Assembly (NCBI RefSeq): GCF_020497125.1
Contig: NC_059075.1
Coordinates: 44,924,003 to 44,988,002, forward strand
Direction of reading: 5' to 3'
Length of the DNA stretch: 64,000 nt
Source of the DNA: Mauremys mutica
Lineage: Eukaryota > Chordata > Testudines > Geoemydidae
Part shown: positions 34,661 to 45,200 of the stretch, piece by piece
Numbering within the stretch: position 1 is the first letter of the stretch
Layout of the letters: each line of letters opens with the position of its first letter
The notes under the pieces: model-generated
The model's database searches: none
The model's input: only the letters and a program-made list of their open reading frames with translations
What the model was told of the DNA's origin: nothing
Program-made: the position numbers and the translations under genes

Positions 34661-35301
34661 CCCCAACATCCCTCACAAAGACAGAATCACTGTCTGCATC
34701 ACATGTCTACAAGACAATGGACAACACTCAGATATCCACCCCAATCACATTGCCAAACTCATCCATTTCATCGACACCCATAACAATTTTACATTCAACA
34801 AAAAATATTTTGTCTAAACCATGTGAACAGCTCTGAGGACTAGAATGGCTCCCCAGTATGCCAACCTCTTCATAGGCCACCTCAAGGAAGAATTTCTGGA
34901 CAAATGCATCACAAAAGCAATGAAATCTCTCAGGGTACGTCTACACTAAGGGGTTATTCCGATTTTACATAAACCGGTTTAGCAAAACAGATTGTATAAA
35001 ATCGATTGCGCGCGGCCACACTAAACACATTAAATCGGTGGGTTGCATCCACGGTCCAAGGCTAGCGTCGATTTCTGGAGCGTTGCACTGTGGGTAGCTA
35101 TCCCGTAGCTATCCCATAGTTCCCGCAGCCTCCCCCGCCCCTTGGAATTTCCGGGTTGTGATCCCAGTGCCTGATGGGGCAAAAATCATTGTCGCGGGTG
35201 GTTCTGGGTACAGCCTCACCCCTCCCTCCCTGAAAGCAGCAGACAAGCGTTTCACGCCTTTTTTGCTTGGTGAACTGTGCGGACGCCATAACACAGCAAG
35301 C

Positions 35302-36591
35302 ATGGACCCTGCTCAGCTCAATACCGCAATCGTGAATGTTTTAAACACCTCGCGCACTCTCGTGCAGTCTATGGTGAACCAGGACCTTCAAACCGAGGCG
35401 AGGAGGAGGCGGATACGGCAGCGCGGCGATGACAGTGATGAGGATGTAGACACAGAATTCTCTCAAACCCCGGGCCCCTGCGCTTTGGAGATCTTGATGG
35501 TAATGGGGCAGATTCTATCCATTGAACGCCGATTTTGGGCCCGGGAAACAAGCACTGACTGGTGGGACCGCATTGTGTTGCAGGTGTGGGACGATTCCCA
35601 GTGGCTGCGAAACTTTCGCATGTGTAAGGGCACTTTCATGGAACTTTGTGACTTGCTTGCCCCTGCCCTGAAACGCCAGAATACCAAGATGAGAGCAGCC
35701 CTCACAGTAGAGAAGCGAGTGGTGATAGCCCTGTGGAAGCTTGCAACGCCAGACAGCTACCGGTCAGTCAGGAATCAATTTGGAGTTGGAAAATCTACTG
35801 TGGAGGCTGCTGTGATGCAAGTAGCCAAAGCAATCACTAAGCTGCTGCTACGAAAGGTTGTGACTCTGGGAAACGTGCAGGCCATAGTGGATGGCTTTGC
35901 TGCACTGGGATTCCCTAACTGTGGGGGCGCGATAGATGGAACCCATATCCCTATCTTGGCACCGCAGCGCCAGGGCACCCAGTACGTAAACCGGAAGGGG
36001 TACTTTTCAATGGTGCTGCAAGCACTGGTAGATCACAAGGGACGTTTCACAAACATCCACGTGGGATGGCCAGGGAGGGTTCATGACGCTCGCGTCTTCA
36101 GAAGCACTACTCTGTTTAAACGGCTGCAGCAAGGGAATTACTTCCCAGACCAGAAAATAACAGTTGGGGATGTTGAAATGCCTGTCGTTATCCTGGGGGA
36201 CCCAGCCTACCCCTTGATGCCATGGCTCATGAAGCCATACACAGGCAGCCTGGACAGTGGTCAGGATCTGTTCAATTACAGGCTGAGCAAGTGCAGAATG
36301 GTGGTGGAATGTGCATTTGGCTGTTTAAAGGCGCGCTGGCAGACATTACTGACTCGCTCAGACCTCAGCCAAACCAATGTCCCCTATGTTATTGCTGCTT
36401 GCTGTATTCTCCACAATCTCTGTGAGAGTAAGGGGGAGACCTTTATGGCGGGGTGGGAGGCTGAGGCAAATCACCTGGCCGCTGATTACGCGCAGCCAGA
36501 CACCAGGGAGATTAGAAGAGCACACCAGGAAGCGGTGCGCATCAGAGAAGCTTTGAAAACGAGCTTCATCAATGGCCAGGGTACAGTGTGA
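35302..36591 (+). CDS. Harbinger DDE transposase, H3 copy, intact (429 aa)
   Basis: The start is chosen at the ATG at 35302 (MDPAQLN) because H1 and H2 begin MEPA and MEPD at the same place. The frame stays open upstream to 35158, and GRHxTASM just before the start is shared with H1. Residues about 65-75 hold an acidic stretch (GDDSDEDVD region nearby). RRFWARETSTDWWDRIV follows, then a helix-turn-helix (about 134-170, KRVVIALWKLATPDSYRSV). The DDE_Tnp_4-type nuclease core has all three acidic residues: Asp212 in GAIDGTHIP, Asp300 in GDPAYPL, Glu336 in VECAFG (35 residues after Asp300). Length is usual for the family. A poly(A) signal AATAAA is at 36686-36691. In the family this protein cuts and joins DNA at the terminal repeats, with help from the Myb-like partner. 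No substitution in a key residue is apparent. Confidence 0.93.
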   Translation: MDPAQLNTAIVNVLNTSRTLVQSMVNQDLQTEARRRRIRQRGDDSDEDVDTEFSQTPGPCALEILMVMGQILSIERRFWARETSTDWWDRIVLQVWDDSQWLRNFRMCKGTFMELCDLLAPALKRQNTKMRAALTVEKRVVIALWKLATPDSYRSVRNQFGVGKSTVEAAVMQVAKAITKLLLRKVVTLGNVQAIVDGFAALGFPNCGGAIDGTHIPILAPQRQGTQYVNRKGYFSMVLQALVDHKGRFTNIHVGWPGRVHDARVFRSTTLFKRLQQGNYFPDQKITVGDVEMPVVILGDPAYPLMPWLMKPYTGSLDSGQDLFNYRLSKCRMVVECAFGCLKARWQTLLTRSDLSQTNVPYVIAACCILHNLCESKGETFMAGWEAEANHLAADYAQPDTREIRRAHQEAVRIREALKTSFINGQGTV

Positions 36592-36808
36592 CTGCTGTGT
36601 TTGTTGATGAACACCCAACCCCCTTGATTGACTCAGTCCCTGTAAGCAACTCCCCCTCCCCCTTCGAGTACAGCTTACTTATGCAAATAAAGTCACTCTC
36701 ATTTAAAAAGCATGAATTCTTTATTAATTCATTATAAAAAGAGGGAGAGAAGTAAGGGTGTGGTTTGGGAGGAGGATAGGAGGGATGGAGAAGGCCATTA
36801 AAAAAAAT

Positions 36809-38844
36809 TCACAGTAACGACAGCCTTCTGGTTGGGCTGTCCACGGGGGTGGAGTGGGCGGGTGCACGGAGCCTCCCCTCACGCGTTCTTACACGTCTGG
36901 GTGAGGAGGATGTGGAACATGGTGAGGGTTGAGGGTGGTTATACAGGGGCTGCAGCGGCACTCTGTGATCCTGCTGCCGTTCCTGAAGCTCCACCAGACG
37001 CCGGAGCATGTCAGTTTGATCACGCAGCAGCCCCAGAGTTGCATCCCGCCACCGCTGATCTTCCTGCCGCCACCGCTGATTTTCCTGCCGGTCTTCCTGC
37101 CGCCACCTCTCATCTCGGTTGTCCCTCCTGTCCTCACGTTCATCCCTCCTGTCCTCACGTTCACTGGCCTCTTTCCTGTAATTTGATACCACGTCCTTCC
37201 ACTCATTCAGATGAGCTCTTTCATTGCATGTAACTTCCATAATATCCGAGAACATCTCATCTCGCGACTTCTTTTTCCTCCGCCTTATCTGTGCTAGCCT
37301 TTGGGATGGAGGAGGGATGGTTGAAAAATTTGCAGCTGCATGAGGGAGATAAATATTTAGAAAGATACATTTTACAGAACAATGGTTATACTCTTTCACA
37401 GTGAACAGCACTATTCACCTAGCACATGTGATTTCCCTACAAGGTCGCATTTTTCATCTTAATAGTGAGTGCTTGCAGCTCTGGAGTTACAGATCTCACA
37501 GACACAGGTCCAGGCATCAGAATTCAGCTTGCATGCGGCCATGGTAAGCCACTGTCTTTCGGCTTCTGTAGTGATTTACCCCTCCCCCCCAACGCATGGC
37601 TAATACCACGCTAGCTCCCTGCTAATCAACAACCTTCCCACCCACCCCACCCACTGCGTGGCTGGTAGCTTGGGGAAGATCGCCGGTGACCAAACACAAA
37701 AAAGATCATCGGCATTTCACTCCTCCCCTCCCCCCGCTTCACTACGTGCAGGAAAGGTTTTTTTTTAAGCTGCTGCAGTCCACGAACCCAGTAGAAAAAT
37801 GGCCACCCCCCTTACTTAATTTCCTGATTTTTAACCAGGTTATCCTGAACGATATCACTTTGCTGAGGATAACACAACAAGATAAAGAGCGGATGCTTCT
37901 TGAATGCCAGCAGTCACCGGGACCATACGCTGCTATGCTTTGCCACGCAATGATACCTGATTACTTGCTACATGCATGGCGTGGTAAAGTGTCCTACCAT
38001 GGTGGGCGGAACAAGGCTGCCTTGCCCAGAAACCTTCTGCAAAGGCTTCTGGAGTACCTACAGGAGCGCTTCATCGAGATGTCCCTGGAGGATTTCCTCT
38101 CAATCCCCGGACATGTTAACAAACTTTTCTAAGTAACTATACTGTCTGCGAATGCATCCCAAGTCCTCAGGGCAAATCAATCATTAAAAAAGGCTTGCTT
38201 AAAAAATAATGTTTGCTATTTGCAAAGGTACACTCACCAGAGCTCCCTTCCATGGCGTCATTGTCTGGGATAGTTGCTTGTGAGGGCTGGGAGGAGGGTA
38301 ATTCCGTCAGGGTGATAAAAAGCTCCTGGCTGCTGGGGCTCACGGAGTGCTGTGTGCTCTCTGCTAGGTCTTCCTCCTCTTCTTCATCTTCATCTTCCCC
38401 ATCTGCATAATCCTCAGCCATGGCAGAGATTACAACCCCCACCTCGGAATCCACGATCAGGGGTGGGGTACTTGTGGCACAGACCCCTAAAATTGCATGC
38501 AGCTCAGCATAGAAGTGGCATGTTTTTCGACCTGCCCCGGACCTTCCATTTGCTTCTTTGATTTTCTGGTAGGCTTGTCTGAGCTCCTTAACTTTCACTC
38601 TGCACTGCACTGAGTCCCTGCTGTGGCCTTTATCCGTCATAGCCTTAGAAATTCTTTCAAATACTTTTTCATTTCGTCTTTTGGAACGCAGTTCTGTTAG
38701 CACTGAATCCTCTCCCCATATAGCGATCAGATCCAGTACCTCCCGTGCAGTCCATGCTGGGGCTCTTTTTCGATTCTCAGGAGACTGCATTGTTACCTGT
38801 GCTGATGAGCTGTGCGTGGTCACCTGTGCTGATGAGCTCTCCAT
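36809..38844 (-). CDS. Harbinger Myb/SANT-like DNA-binding protein, H3 copy, intact two-exon gene (377 aa)
   Basis: Exon 1 is 38844-38238 and exon 2 is 37335-36809. The donor G|GTGAGT (38238/38237) and acceptor CTCATGCAG|CT (37336/37335) join 607 + 527 nt, exactly 378 codons including the stop. The junction codon is G|CT, and the frame matches exon 2's homology. The start MESSSAQ is at 38844; a later Met (MQSPENRKRAPAW) aligns with the H1 start. Exon 1 holds the Myb/SANT-like trihelix domain (RAPAWTAREVLDLIAIWGED ... CHFYAELHAILG) and an acidic run (GEDEDEEEEEDL). Exon 2 has the basic RRRKKKSRDEMF, then charged repeats (EREDRRD, RWRQED) that are expanded relative to H1, and a leucine-rich helix. 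In Harbinger systems this protein binds the element ends and recruits transposase. The poly(A) signal at 36720-36725 faces that of the transposase. Confidence 0.9.
37839..38132 (+). CDS. Harbinger third ORF, BEN-like protein, H3 copy, intact exon (97 aa)
   Basis: This frame lies inside the Myb-gene intron on the transposase strand. Similarity to the H1 and H2 copies begins right at a 3' splice-site-like sequence (TTTTTAACCAG|GTT at 37838/37839), so I read it as a terminal exon; the open frame upstream to 37686 is not conserved. The sequence begins VILNDITLLRITQQDKER, then GPYAAMLCHAMIP, HAWRGKVSYHGG, AALPRNLLQRLLEYLQERF and SLEDFLSIP, ending LF. A poly(A) signal ATTAAA at 38183-38188 is 51 nt after the stop. 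The order of a helical start, W-G-V-G strand and ALP-NL followed by helices recalls the BEN domain, a DNA/chromatin-binding fold; this is a resemblance, not a proven match. The upstream exon, and whether it is spliced from the transposase transcript or has its own promoter, is unknown. Confidence 0.72.
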   Translation, partial: VILNDITLLRITQQDKERMLLECQQSPGPYAAMLCHAMIPDYLLHAWRGKVSYHGGRNKAALPRNLLQRLLEYLQERFIEMSLEDFLSIPGHVNKLF

Positions 38845-39719
38845 GCTGGGGAAGCAGGAAATGAATTTCAAAAGTTCGCGGGGCTTTTCCTGTCTACCTG
38901 GCCAGTGCATCCGAGTTCAGAATGCTGTCCAGAGCGGTCACTGGTGCACTGTGGGATACCGCCCGGAGGCCAATACCGTCGATTTGCGGCCACACTAACC
39001 CTATTCCGATATGTTAATCCCGATATTAGCGCTACTCCTCTCGTCGGGGAGGAGTACAGAAACCGATTTAAAGAGCCATTAAAATCGATATAAGGTGCCT
39101 CCTAGTGTGGACGGTTGTGGCGTTAAATCGGTTTTACGCTCCTAAAACCGATTTAAACGCCTAGTGTAGACCAGGCTTCAGATACACTGATATTTTCATC
39201 CTTTGGACAAACAATCTAAAATCCATCATAGATTTCCAGAACTTCAGCCACCACCATCCATCCATCAAACTCTCTCTAGAACACTCTGACAACAGCATCA
39301 ACTTTATGTACACCACAAAATGCTCTTCAACAATGGAACCCTACGGACAAATATATACAAGAAAGTCACTGATCATCACAGATCTAGTAACCACCCCACA
39401 CAAACTAAGAAATTAGTTATCTGTAGCCAGGCACTCAAATACCAAAGAATGTCCTCTGAGGAGAAAGTCTGGGAAACACATCTTAAAACCATCTTCACCA
39501 AACAAAGGATCCTCCATTAGAGAAGGAGATTGCATTATGGAATGGGCCACCCAAAAATCCCAAGAGAACCTGCTTCAATACAGAAAAAATAAAAACGTCT
39601 GACAACACCCCACTAGCTGTTACCGAGCACCCTACACTGAAGCCCATACAGGGTATCATTAAGCAATTACAAACCATACTTGTTGGGGCTCACATCCTGA
39701 AATAAATCTTTCCTGTACC

Positions 39720-40050
39720 CAGTGGCAGATTAGCCACTGGGCCAACAGGGCCCATGCCCAGAGGCCGCGGCCAATTGGAGGCCCTAGAAAAATGGGTGCC
39801 CATGTGCCCTGATCCACTCCGCCCACCCAATGCTCCTGCCAGGGACTGGGGTCGGGGCACGGGGGCTTGCCATGCTCCGCCCTCCTAGTGCTCCTGCTGG
39901 GGAGTGGGGCAAGTCCCCACACCCCAACCCCATTTACCCAGCAAGAGTGTGTGTTGTGTGTGTGTGGGGGGGGGAAATGCTGCGGGAAGGGTGGTGAGGG
40001 GCCCCCATTTGCTCTGGCCCAAGGCCCCACAAAAGCTTAATCTGCCTCTG
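39720..40050. mobile_element. hAT-like MITE (331 bp) with degenerate 8-bp flanks
   Basis: The ends CAGTGGCAGATTAGC and, from the right, CAGAGGCAGATTAAG are clear inverted repeats. The flanking octamers cctgtacc and ctggtaca agree at 5 of 8 positions. The interior is GC-rich with a GT/G run at about 39948-39975. It interrupts the C-terminal coding remnant of the Penelope-like element. Confidence 0.75.
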
Positions 40051-40812
40051 CTGGTACACACTCTTGGGGCCTTCAAACAACTCCAAACCTCACCAAGCTC
40101 ATCATCAGAGGTAAGCGCCCTACAGACCAAGACACACTAACTCAAAGTGGCACCACACCCTGCCAAAACAATGGATGCAAATCTACAGACATATCTTCAC
40201 TGCTATGATAATCAATACCCCCCTCAAGATTTATGGGTCTTACATATGCCTATTACAACATGTGGTGCACCTTATCAGGTGCACTAAATACCCCAATAAC
40301 AACTATGTGGGTGAAACTAGACATAACTACGCTTTCAAATGAACTCAAATAGGAAAATGATAAAAGACAAAAAAACACTATCACCTCTGGGTGACACTTC
40401 TCACAGAATGATAATTCCACATATGACCTTTCAGTCCTCATCCTCAAAGGAAATCTGCACAATGCTTTCAAAAGACAAGCAAGTGAGCTTAAATTCATAA
40501 CTTTACTAAACTCTAAAAATCAGGGAATCAATAAAGTCACTGGATTTATGGCAATTACAACAATCTGTAACACACTAACCCTCCTTTTTCCTATGACTGT
40601 AGAGATGCTATCTGTCCACTTCCCCTAAAATGTTCTCTTTTCTGTTAACTACTTATGCTAAACCATCTGTGCCACCTTGTATTTAGCTGTGACATTCTGA
40701 GTTCCTTTCCCAGACCTGAAGAAGAGCTCTATGTAAGCTTGAAAGTTTGACTCTTTGACCAATTGAAGTTGGTCCAATAAAATATATTATTTCACCCACC
40801 TTGTCTCTCTTG

Positions 40813-41985
40813 CTCTTAATGTATTTATAGAGCCTCTTCTTATTGCTTTTTATATCACTTGCTAGGGGTAACTCGTTTTGTGCCTTTTATATTTTGTCCC
40901 TTCGTGCTTGTACTCTTCTTTTGTACTCGTCCTTTAACAATTTTTCCACGTTTCCATTTTCGGAAGGATTCCTTTTTAATTTTCAGGCTACTTAATTTCA
41001 AGAGCTCCTGATGAAGTCACATTGGCGATGACGATGATGACTTCTTCTTCTTCTTCTCTTTCCTTCTCATTGGGATAATTTGCATTTGTGCCTTTAATAT
41101 TGTCTCTGAGAAACTGCCAGCTCTCCTGAACAACTATTTCCCTTAGATTTTTCTTCCCATGGGATGCTACCAGTTGCTTGAGTTTGTTAAAAGCTGCTTT
41201 TTAAAAAAGTGCATTGTCCTAATGCTGCTGTTCTCACTCCTTTCTTTCCTTAGAATCACAAAATCTATCATTTCAGGATCACTTTCACCTAAATTGCCTT
41301 CTACCTTCAGATTTTCAACCAATTCCTCGCAGTTAGTCAGAATCAATTCTAAAATGGTTGCCCACCTGTTTATTTCCTCCCCTTTCTGAAATATGTTGTC
41401 CCCAACACATTCTAAGAACTTACTGGACATTTTGTGTTTTGTCATATTACTTTTCCAAGAGATGTCTCGGTAGCTAAAGTTCCCCATTATCACTAGCTCT
41501 TGTGTTTTGGATATTTCTGTTGTTTCTTCTAGAAATGCTCCACTCACTTCATCCTACTGATTTGGAGATCTGTGGTAAACCCCTACCATGATATCACCTT
41601 TGTTATTTTCCCCTTTTTATTTCACCCTGAGACTTTCACCTGGTCTGCCTGTTATCACCTTCAGGACCTCCAAACAATAGTATATATTTTTGATGTATAA
41701 TGCAACATCTCTTCTCTTCTTATCCTGCCTGTCCTTTCTGAACAAGCTATAACCTTTTATAGCAATGTTCCAGTCATGAGATTTATCTCACCGAGTCATC
41801 TGAGATACCAATTAAGTCATAATCTAGCTTGTGTACCAAGACTCCCAGTTATTCATGTTTATTCCACATACTCCTTTGCATTTGTGAATAGATATCTAAG
41901 ATGTTCAGCAGATTCCTCCACTGTTGTCCCATTCAGAAGTCAGACCAACAATATTACAGTAACTGTGTTCTAGCTTATAGGTTTT
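40813..41985 (-). mobile_element. CR1-like LINE endonuclease fragment, minus strand
   Basis: The minus-strand translation shows the AP-endonuclease domain of CR1-type LINEs: [18 protein letters not shown] (from MGDFNYPDI-type), [12 protein letters not shown], then [12 protein letters not shown] and a degenerate [11 protein letters not shown] where SDHEMVEF is expected. Farther upstream IGI and DWNIAIKGYSLFRKDR are visible. There are several stops. A (CTT)n tract lies at 41040-41056. Confidence 0.75.
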
Positions 41986-42083
41986 GATCAAGGGTTTCAT
42001 GTTGTTCTTTCCCCTACACTGATTCTGAAATGATCAAGCAAACACAAAATTCTAAGGAGAACAAAGAGTAAGAGGGATATAGA

Positions 42084-42285
42084 GCAATGGTTCCCAAACT
42101 TGTTCCGCTGCTTGTGCAGGGAAATCCCCTGGCGGGCAAGGCTGGTTGGTGTACCTGCCACGTCCACAGGTTTGGCCGATCGTGGCTCCCAGTGGCCACA
42201 GTTCGCTGCTCCCCGGAGCACTGGTAGCCATGATCGGCCGAACCTGCGGACGCGGCAGGTACATAAACTGGCCCGGCCAACAGAG
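42084..42285. mobile_element. hAT-like MITE remnant, GC-rich palindrome
   Basis: It starts with 'aatggttcccaaacttgttc' and contains two inverted GC-rich halves ('gtacctgccacgtccacagg' and 'acctgcggacgcggcaggta') around GGCCGATCGTGGCTCCC. One terminus and the target duplication are not recognisable. Confidence 0.5.
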
Positions 42286-45200
42286 TAACTTTTTCTTTCA
42301 CTCCTTCAAAAGCACAGAACTTGATCTAGATTGAATAGTTCTTAAGGAAGAACTATTGCTACAATTATGAGACAAATTCTATAGTCAAGAATACCAGGCA
42401 TTGTAGAAAGGCAAAATAGAGGTCTAATTAATTAGAAAATATTAAAGAAAGAAATTCTTAAAAAACTATAGTATCAAAATACACCAGCAACATTTAAAGG
42501 GAACAATAAATTGCAACTGGAAGCTGCAGTAGACAAAAATTTCATCCCATCACAATATGAATTTCTAAATAGTAAGCCAAAACAAAATATTTCAGAGCTC
42601 CAGCAACACCATTAAAAATACTTGTTGAATTTCCATTTTTAAAAAGAGTGTGCAGGCTACTGTAGTTAATTTTAAAGAGATAAACCAATCCAGATGGCAT
42701 CAAGCTTAATTCTCTGACTGACATCAGAAGGATAGAAAAAATATCATCTACATGATAAAATAGAGGCAGACGTATTACTCATTATTTACAAAAAATGTTT
42801 CTTTAAAATAAAACTCTCCATTCTAAAAAGAGTTCTAGATTAATTTTTTTACTGGAGGATAATGTGTACAATAAACCTTTTGAAAATACAATGATATGAT
42901 GCTCAACATTCAACAAAAAGCCAAGTTTATATATTTTCTTATTTCACCTCTAAAAAATAAAATTGACAAAGATATAGTTAATTCTTACCACACAATTCTG
43001 TAAGGTACTAAAAAATAATAATAAAAAAAATCCATGGTTTGCTGGTTTGTCCCCAACTTTCTCTATTCAATAAAATTTCAAATAGAGACATAAAATGTTA
43101 CTAAAAATAATAGAATATTGATAAGACTAAAATTAGCTACATAGATAGATATGATCTGGTATCCTAATCCAAGTGTTTTCAACTTGGGGTTAATGATTAG
43201 CTGCATAAAGAGGTCTGATGTCTTTCTCTCTCTCTCTCTCCTTTTTTTTTTTTTTTGGTATTGCAAAGGCAACACAGCCATCATGCAGGTCTGTCTGTGT
43301 CATTCTTAGGCCACTTTCAGGCAGATTGAGAAAAGCTGGAAAGTAAACACAGGTGTTTTAAAACTGGAGCCGCTGTCAGGGACAACCACAAACACCCTCA
43401 ACTCTGGTGTGGCAACGCCCCTTTCCCGCCCTCTCTTTTTTAAAGCAATGCCCAAAAAGAAAATGTCAAATGTTTCACCTTTCACCACCTCAAAATAACT
43501 TGGAGCTTAAAGCATTGTTTGGCAAATCTCACGCAAATAGATCATTTTTTCATTTCTTTTCAAATGTAGCCAATTAAAAATTATCCACATAAAAATAAAG
43601 AGTAATTTTATTTCTATTTTATTTTCAAGATAAGTTTGCTGGTTTAACTGCAAGCACTGTGTTGCAAATTGAATATTTCCCCCCCCCCAAACTAGTTTAG
43701 ACTACTTGCTTCAGTTTCAGCTAGAAAATATGAGTGGGAATTTTGCAATGCCTAACAGATAGACTTAATCCAAAGGATAAGATGATAAAAAAAATCCATA
43801 GCTTTTTGGTCATTGTGCAAGAACAGATGCAACACTCTAAAAGTACTAACTTCTTGTAAGTCAGCTATCTCAGGAATCTGCACATCCTGTTTAACAGCCA
43901 CAAAGAGGTATTGGCACTAGATAGCAAAAAAGTATGGTAAGTAAAAGTAGAACAATTCAGCACCAATTATGTAATTAGTTTCCACTTAGGCAGCCAAGGT
44001 ATTAAAAAATCATTAAAAAATGTAATAGCTATAAAGAGACTTAATATTTCACCTTCAAAAACAGGTAAACTAAACAAATGTGGTTAACACTGGACCAAAA
44101 CCATCAACACTCCTCACAAAGTCTATAATTGGTTCATAACCTAAATATGAAAAGATATGGCAGATAAAGCAAGAACTCCTTAAATGTTATACTCAAAGTT
44201 GAATGAAACTTCCTCTCCTCCTTGCATAAGCAGTTGACATACTTCAAAAATTAGTGTCGTTAAAAAAACAATGCCTATCAAAACCAGGTAGAATATTACT
44301 TATCTTAAAGGGTGGTTTTTCTTGTCAGTCTCCACATCAGGACTCCAGAACAATTTTCTTTTGGAAATAGACGCTTACACACCCTGAACGGTTTTAAAAA
44401 CCAGACACCAGACTTACTGTGTGTTCCGTGTTCTAAGTTAAACAAACATGTGCAGTACTTCATGAGGTAGACAGTGCTCATGCATACATTTATTTATGTT
44501 AGAACACAAGCAGTTGGGGTTTTTTGAATTTCTCAGTATGGTGAAGGGAACATATTGCTTTCAAAAGATCTGGCTGAGTGATCCTTAGCACCCTCCCATT
44601 CAGTTAACCTAACTCAAAGGTGCTCAGCATTTCACACATCAAGCCTTAAAAGAGCAACACTAGGTAACTCTTGAAATTTAAATTATACAAGACAAATCAG
44701 TTGTCACATTTAGTCATTTTTAGGCCATGTTAGATTGTTATTGATTCTTCATGGAAACCTGGATTCACAAAACCTATGAATTATTTTCTAATGTGGTATT
44801 AGACGTCTGAAGGGGTAGTATTTTCAAAGCTGCATTCTGTCAAGAACAAGAGGCAACAGAATGTAAATGAGAGTAAAACAAATATCAAAATTCCATCATC
44901 TTGCAGGGAAGCATCCATGCCTTGCATCAGCTCACACATACAGACAAAACATATGTAATGTTAAGATTGTGACCTAATCCATAAAGAGCAAATAAATTAA
45001 TTATTTAGCATTAATTGTCCTTAACTCTGCCCCCTGCACCAAGCATAACACATATGGACTGTAATATCACACACTACCCTGAAACCGCTGCACGTAGTGG
45101 GGCAAAAGTTAGGGAGAACATGTCAAATTTCTACATATATGTTAGCTTGTTTTACTGGTTGGTGTTAAACTTAATTTTTCATAAACACAAGAAGGATTTA

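Larger units (their letters stand above)
34933..39177 (+). mobile_element. PIF/Harbinger DNA transposon H3 (4245 bp), all three ORFs open
   Basis: The terminal repeats are GGGTACGTCTACACTA at the left and AGCCTGGTCTACACTA read from the right. They are flanked by the triplet TCA on both sides (34930-34932, 39178-39180), a non-canonical target duplication. Subterminal regions are rich in AAACCGGTTT and AAATCGGTTTT motifs. It carries transposase (+), Myb-like gene (-, two exons) and third ORF (+), all without stops or frameshifts. It is inserted in the RT domain of a Penelope-like element. The first base of the right terminal repeat is A rather than G, which might affect cutting. Confidence 0.95.
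34661..40812 (+). mobile_element. Penelope-like retroelement, decayed, split by H3 and a hAT-like insert
   Basis: Host segments are about 34661-34932, 39178-39719 and 40051-40812. The first ends in RTRMAPQYANLFIGHLKEEF and MKSL. After removing H3 it continues RYTDIFILWTNN, a degenerate form of the RT YxDD catalytic motif. Next come HHHPSIKLSLEHSDNSINF and a C-terminal region, and finally the family tail 'gttggtccaataaaatatat' and 'cccaccttgtctctct'. Numerous stops show it is long dead. Confidence 0.8.

Noticed and set aside
37686..37838. N-terminal 51 codons of the H3 third-ORF frame
   Set aside because: They lie upstream of the likely splice acceptor, include a poly-pyrimidine tract, and have no counterpart in H1 or H2.
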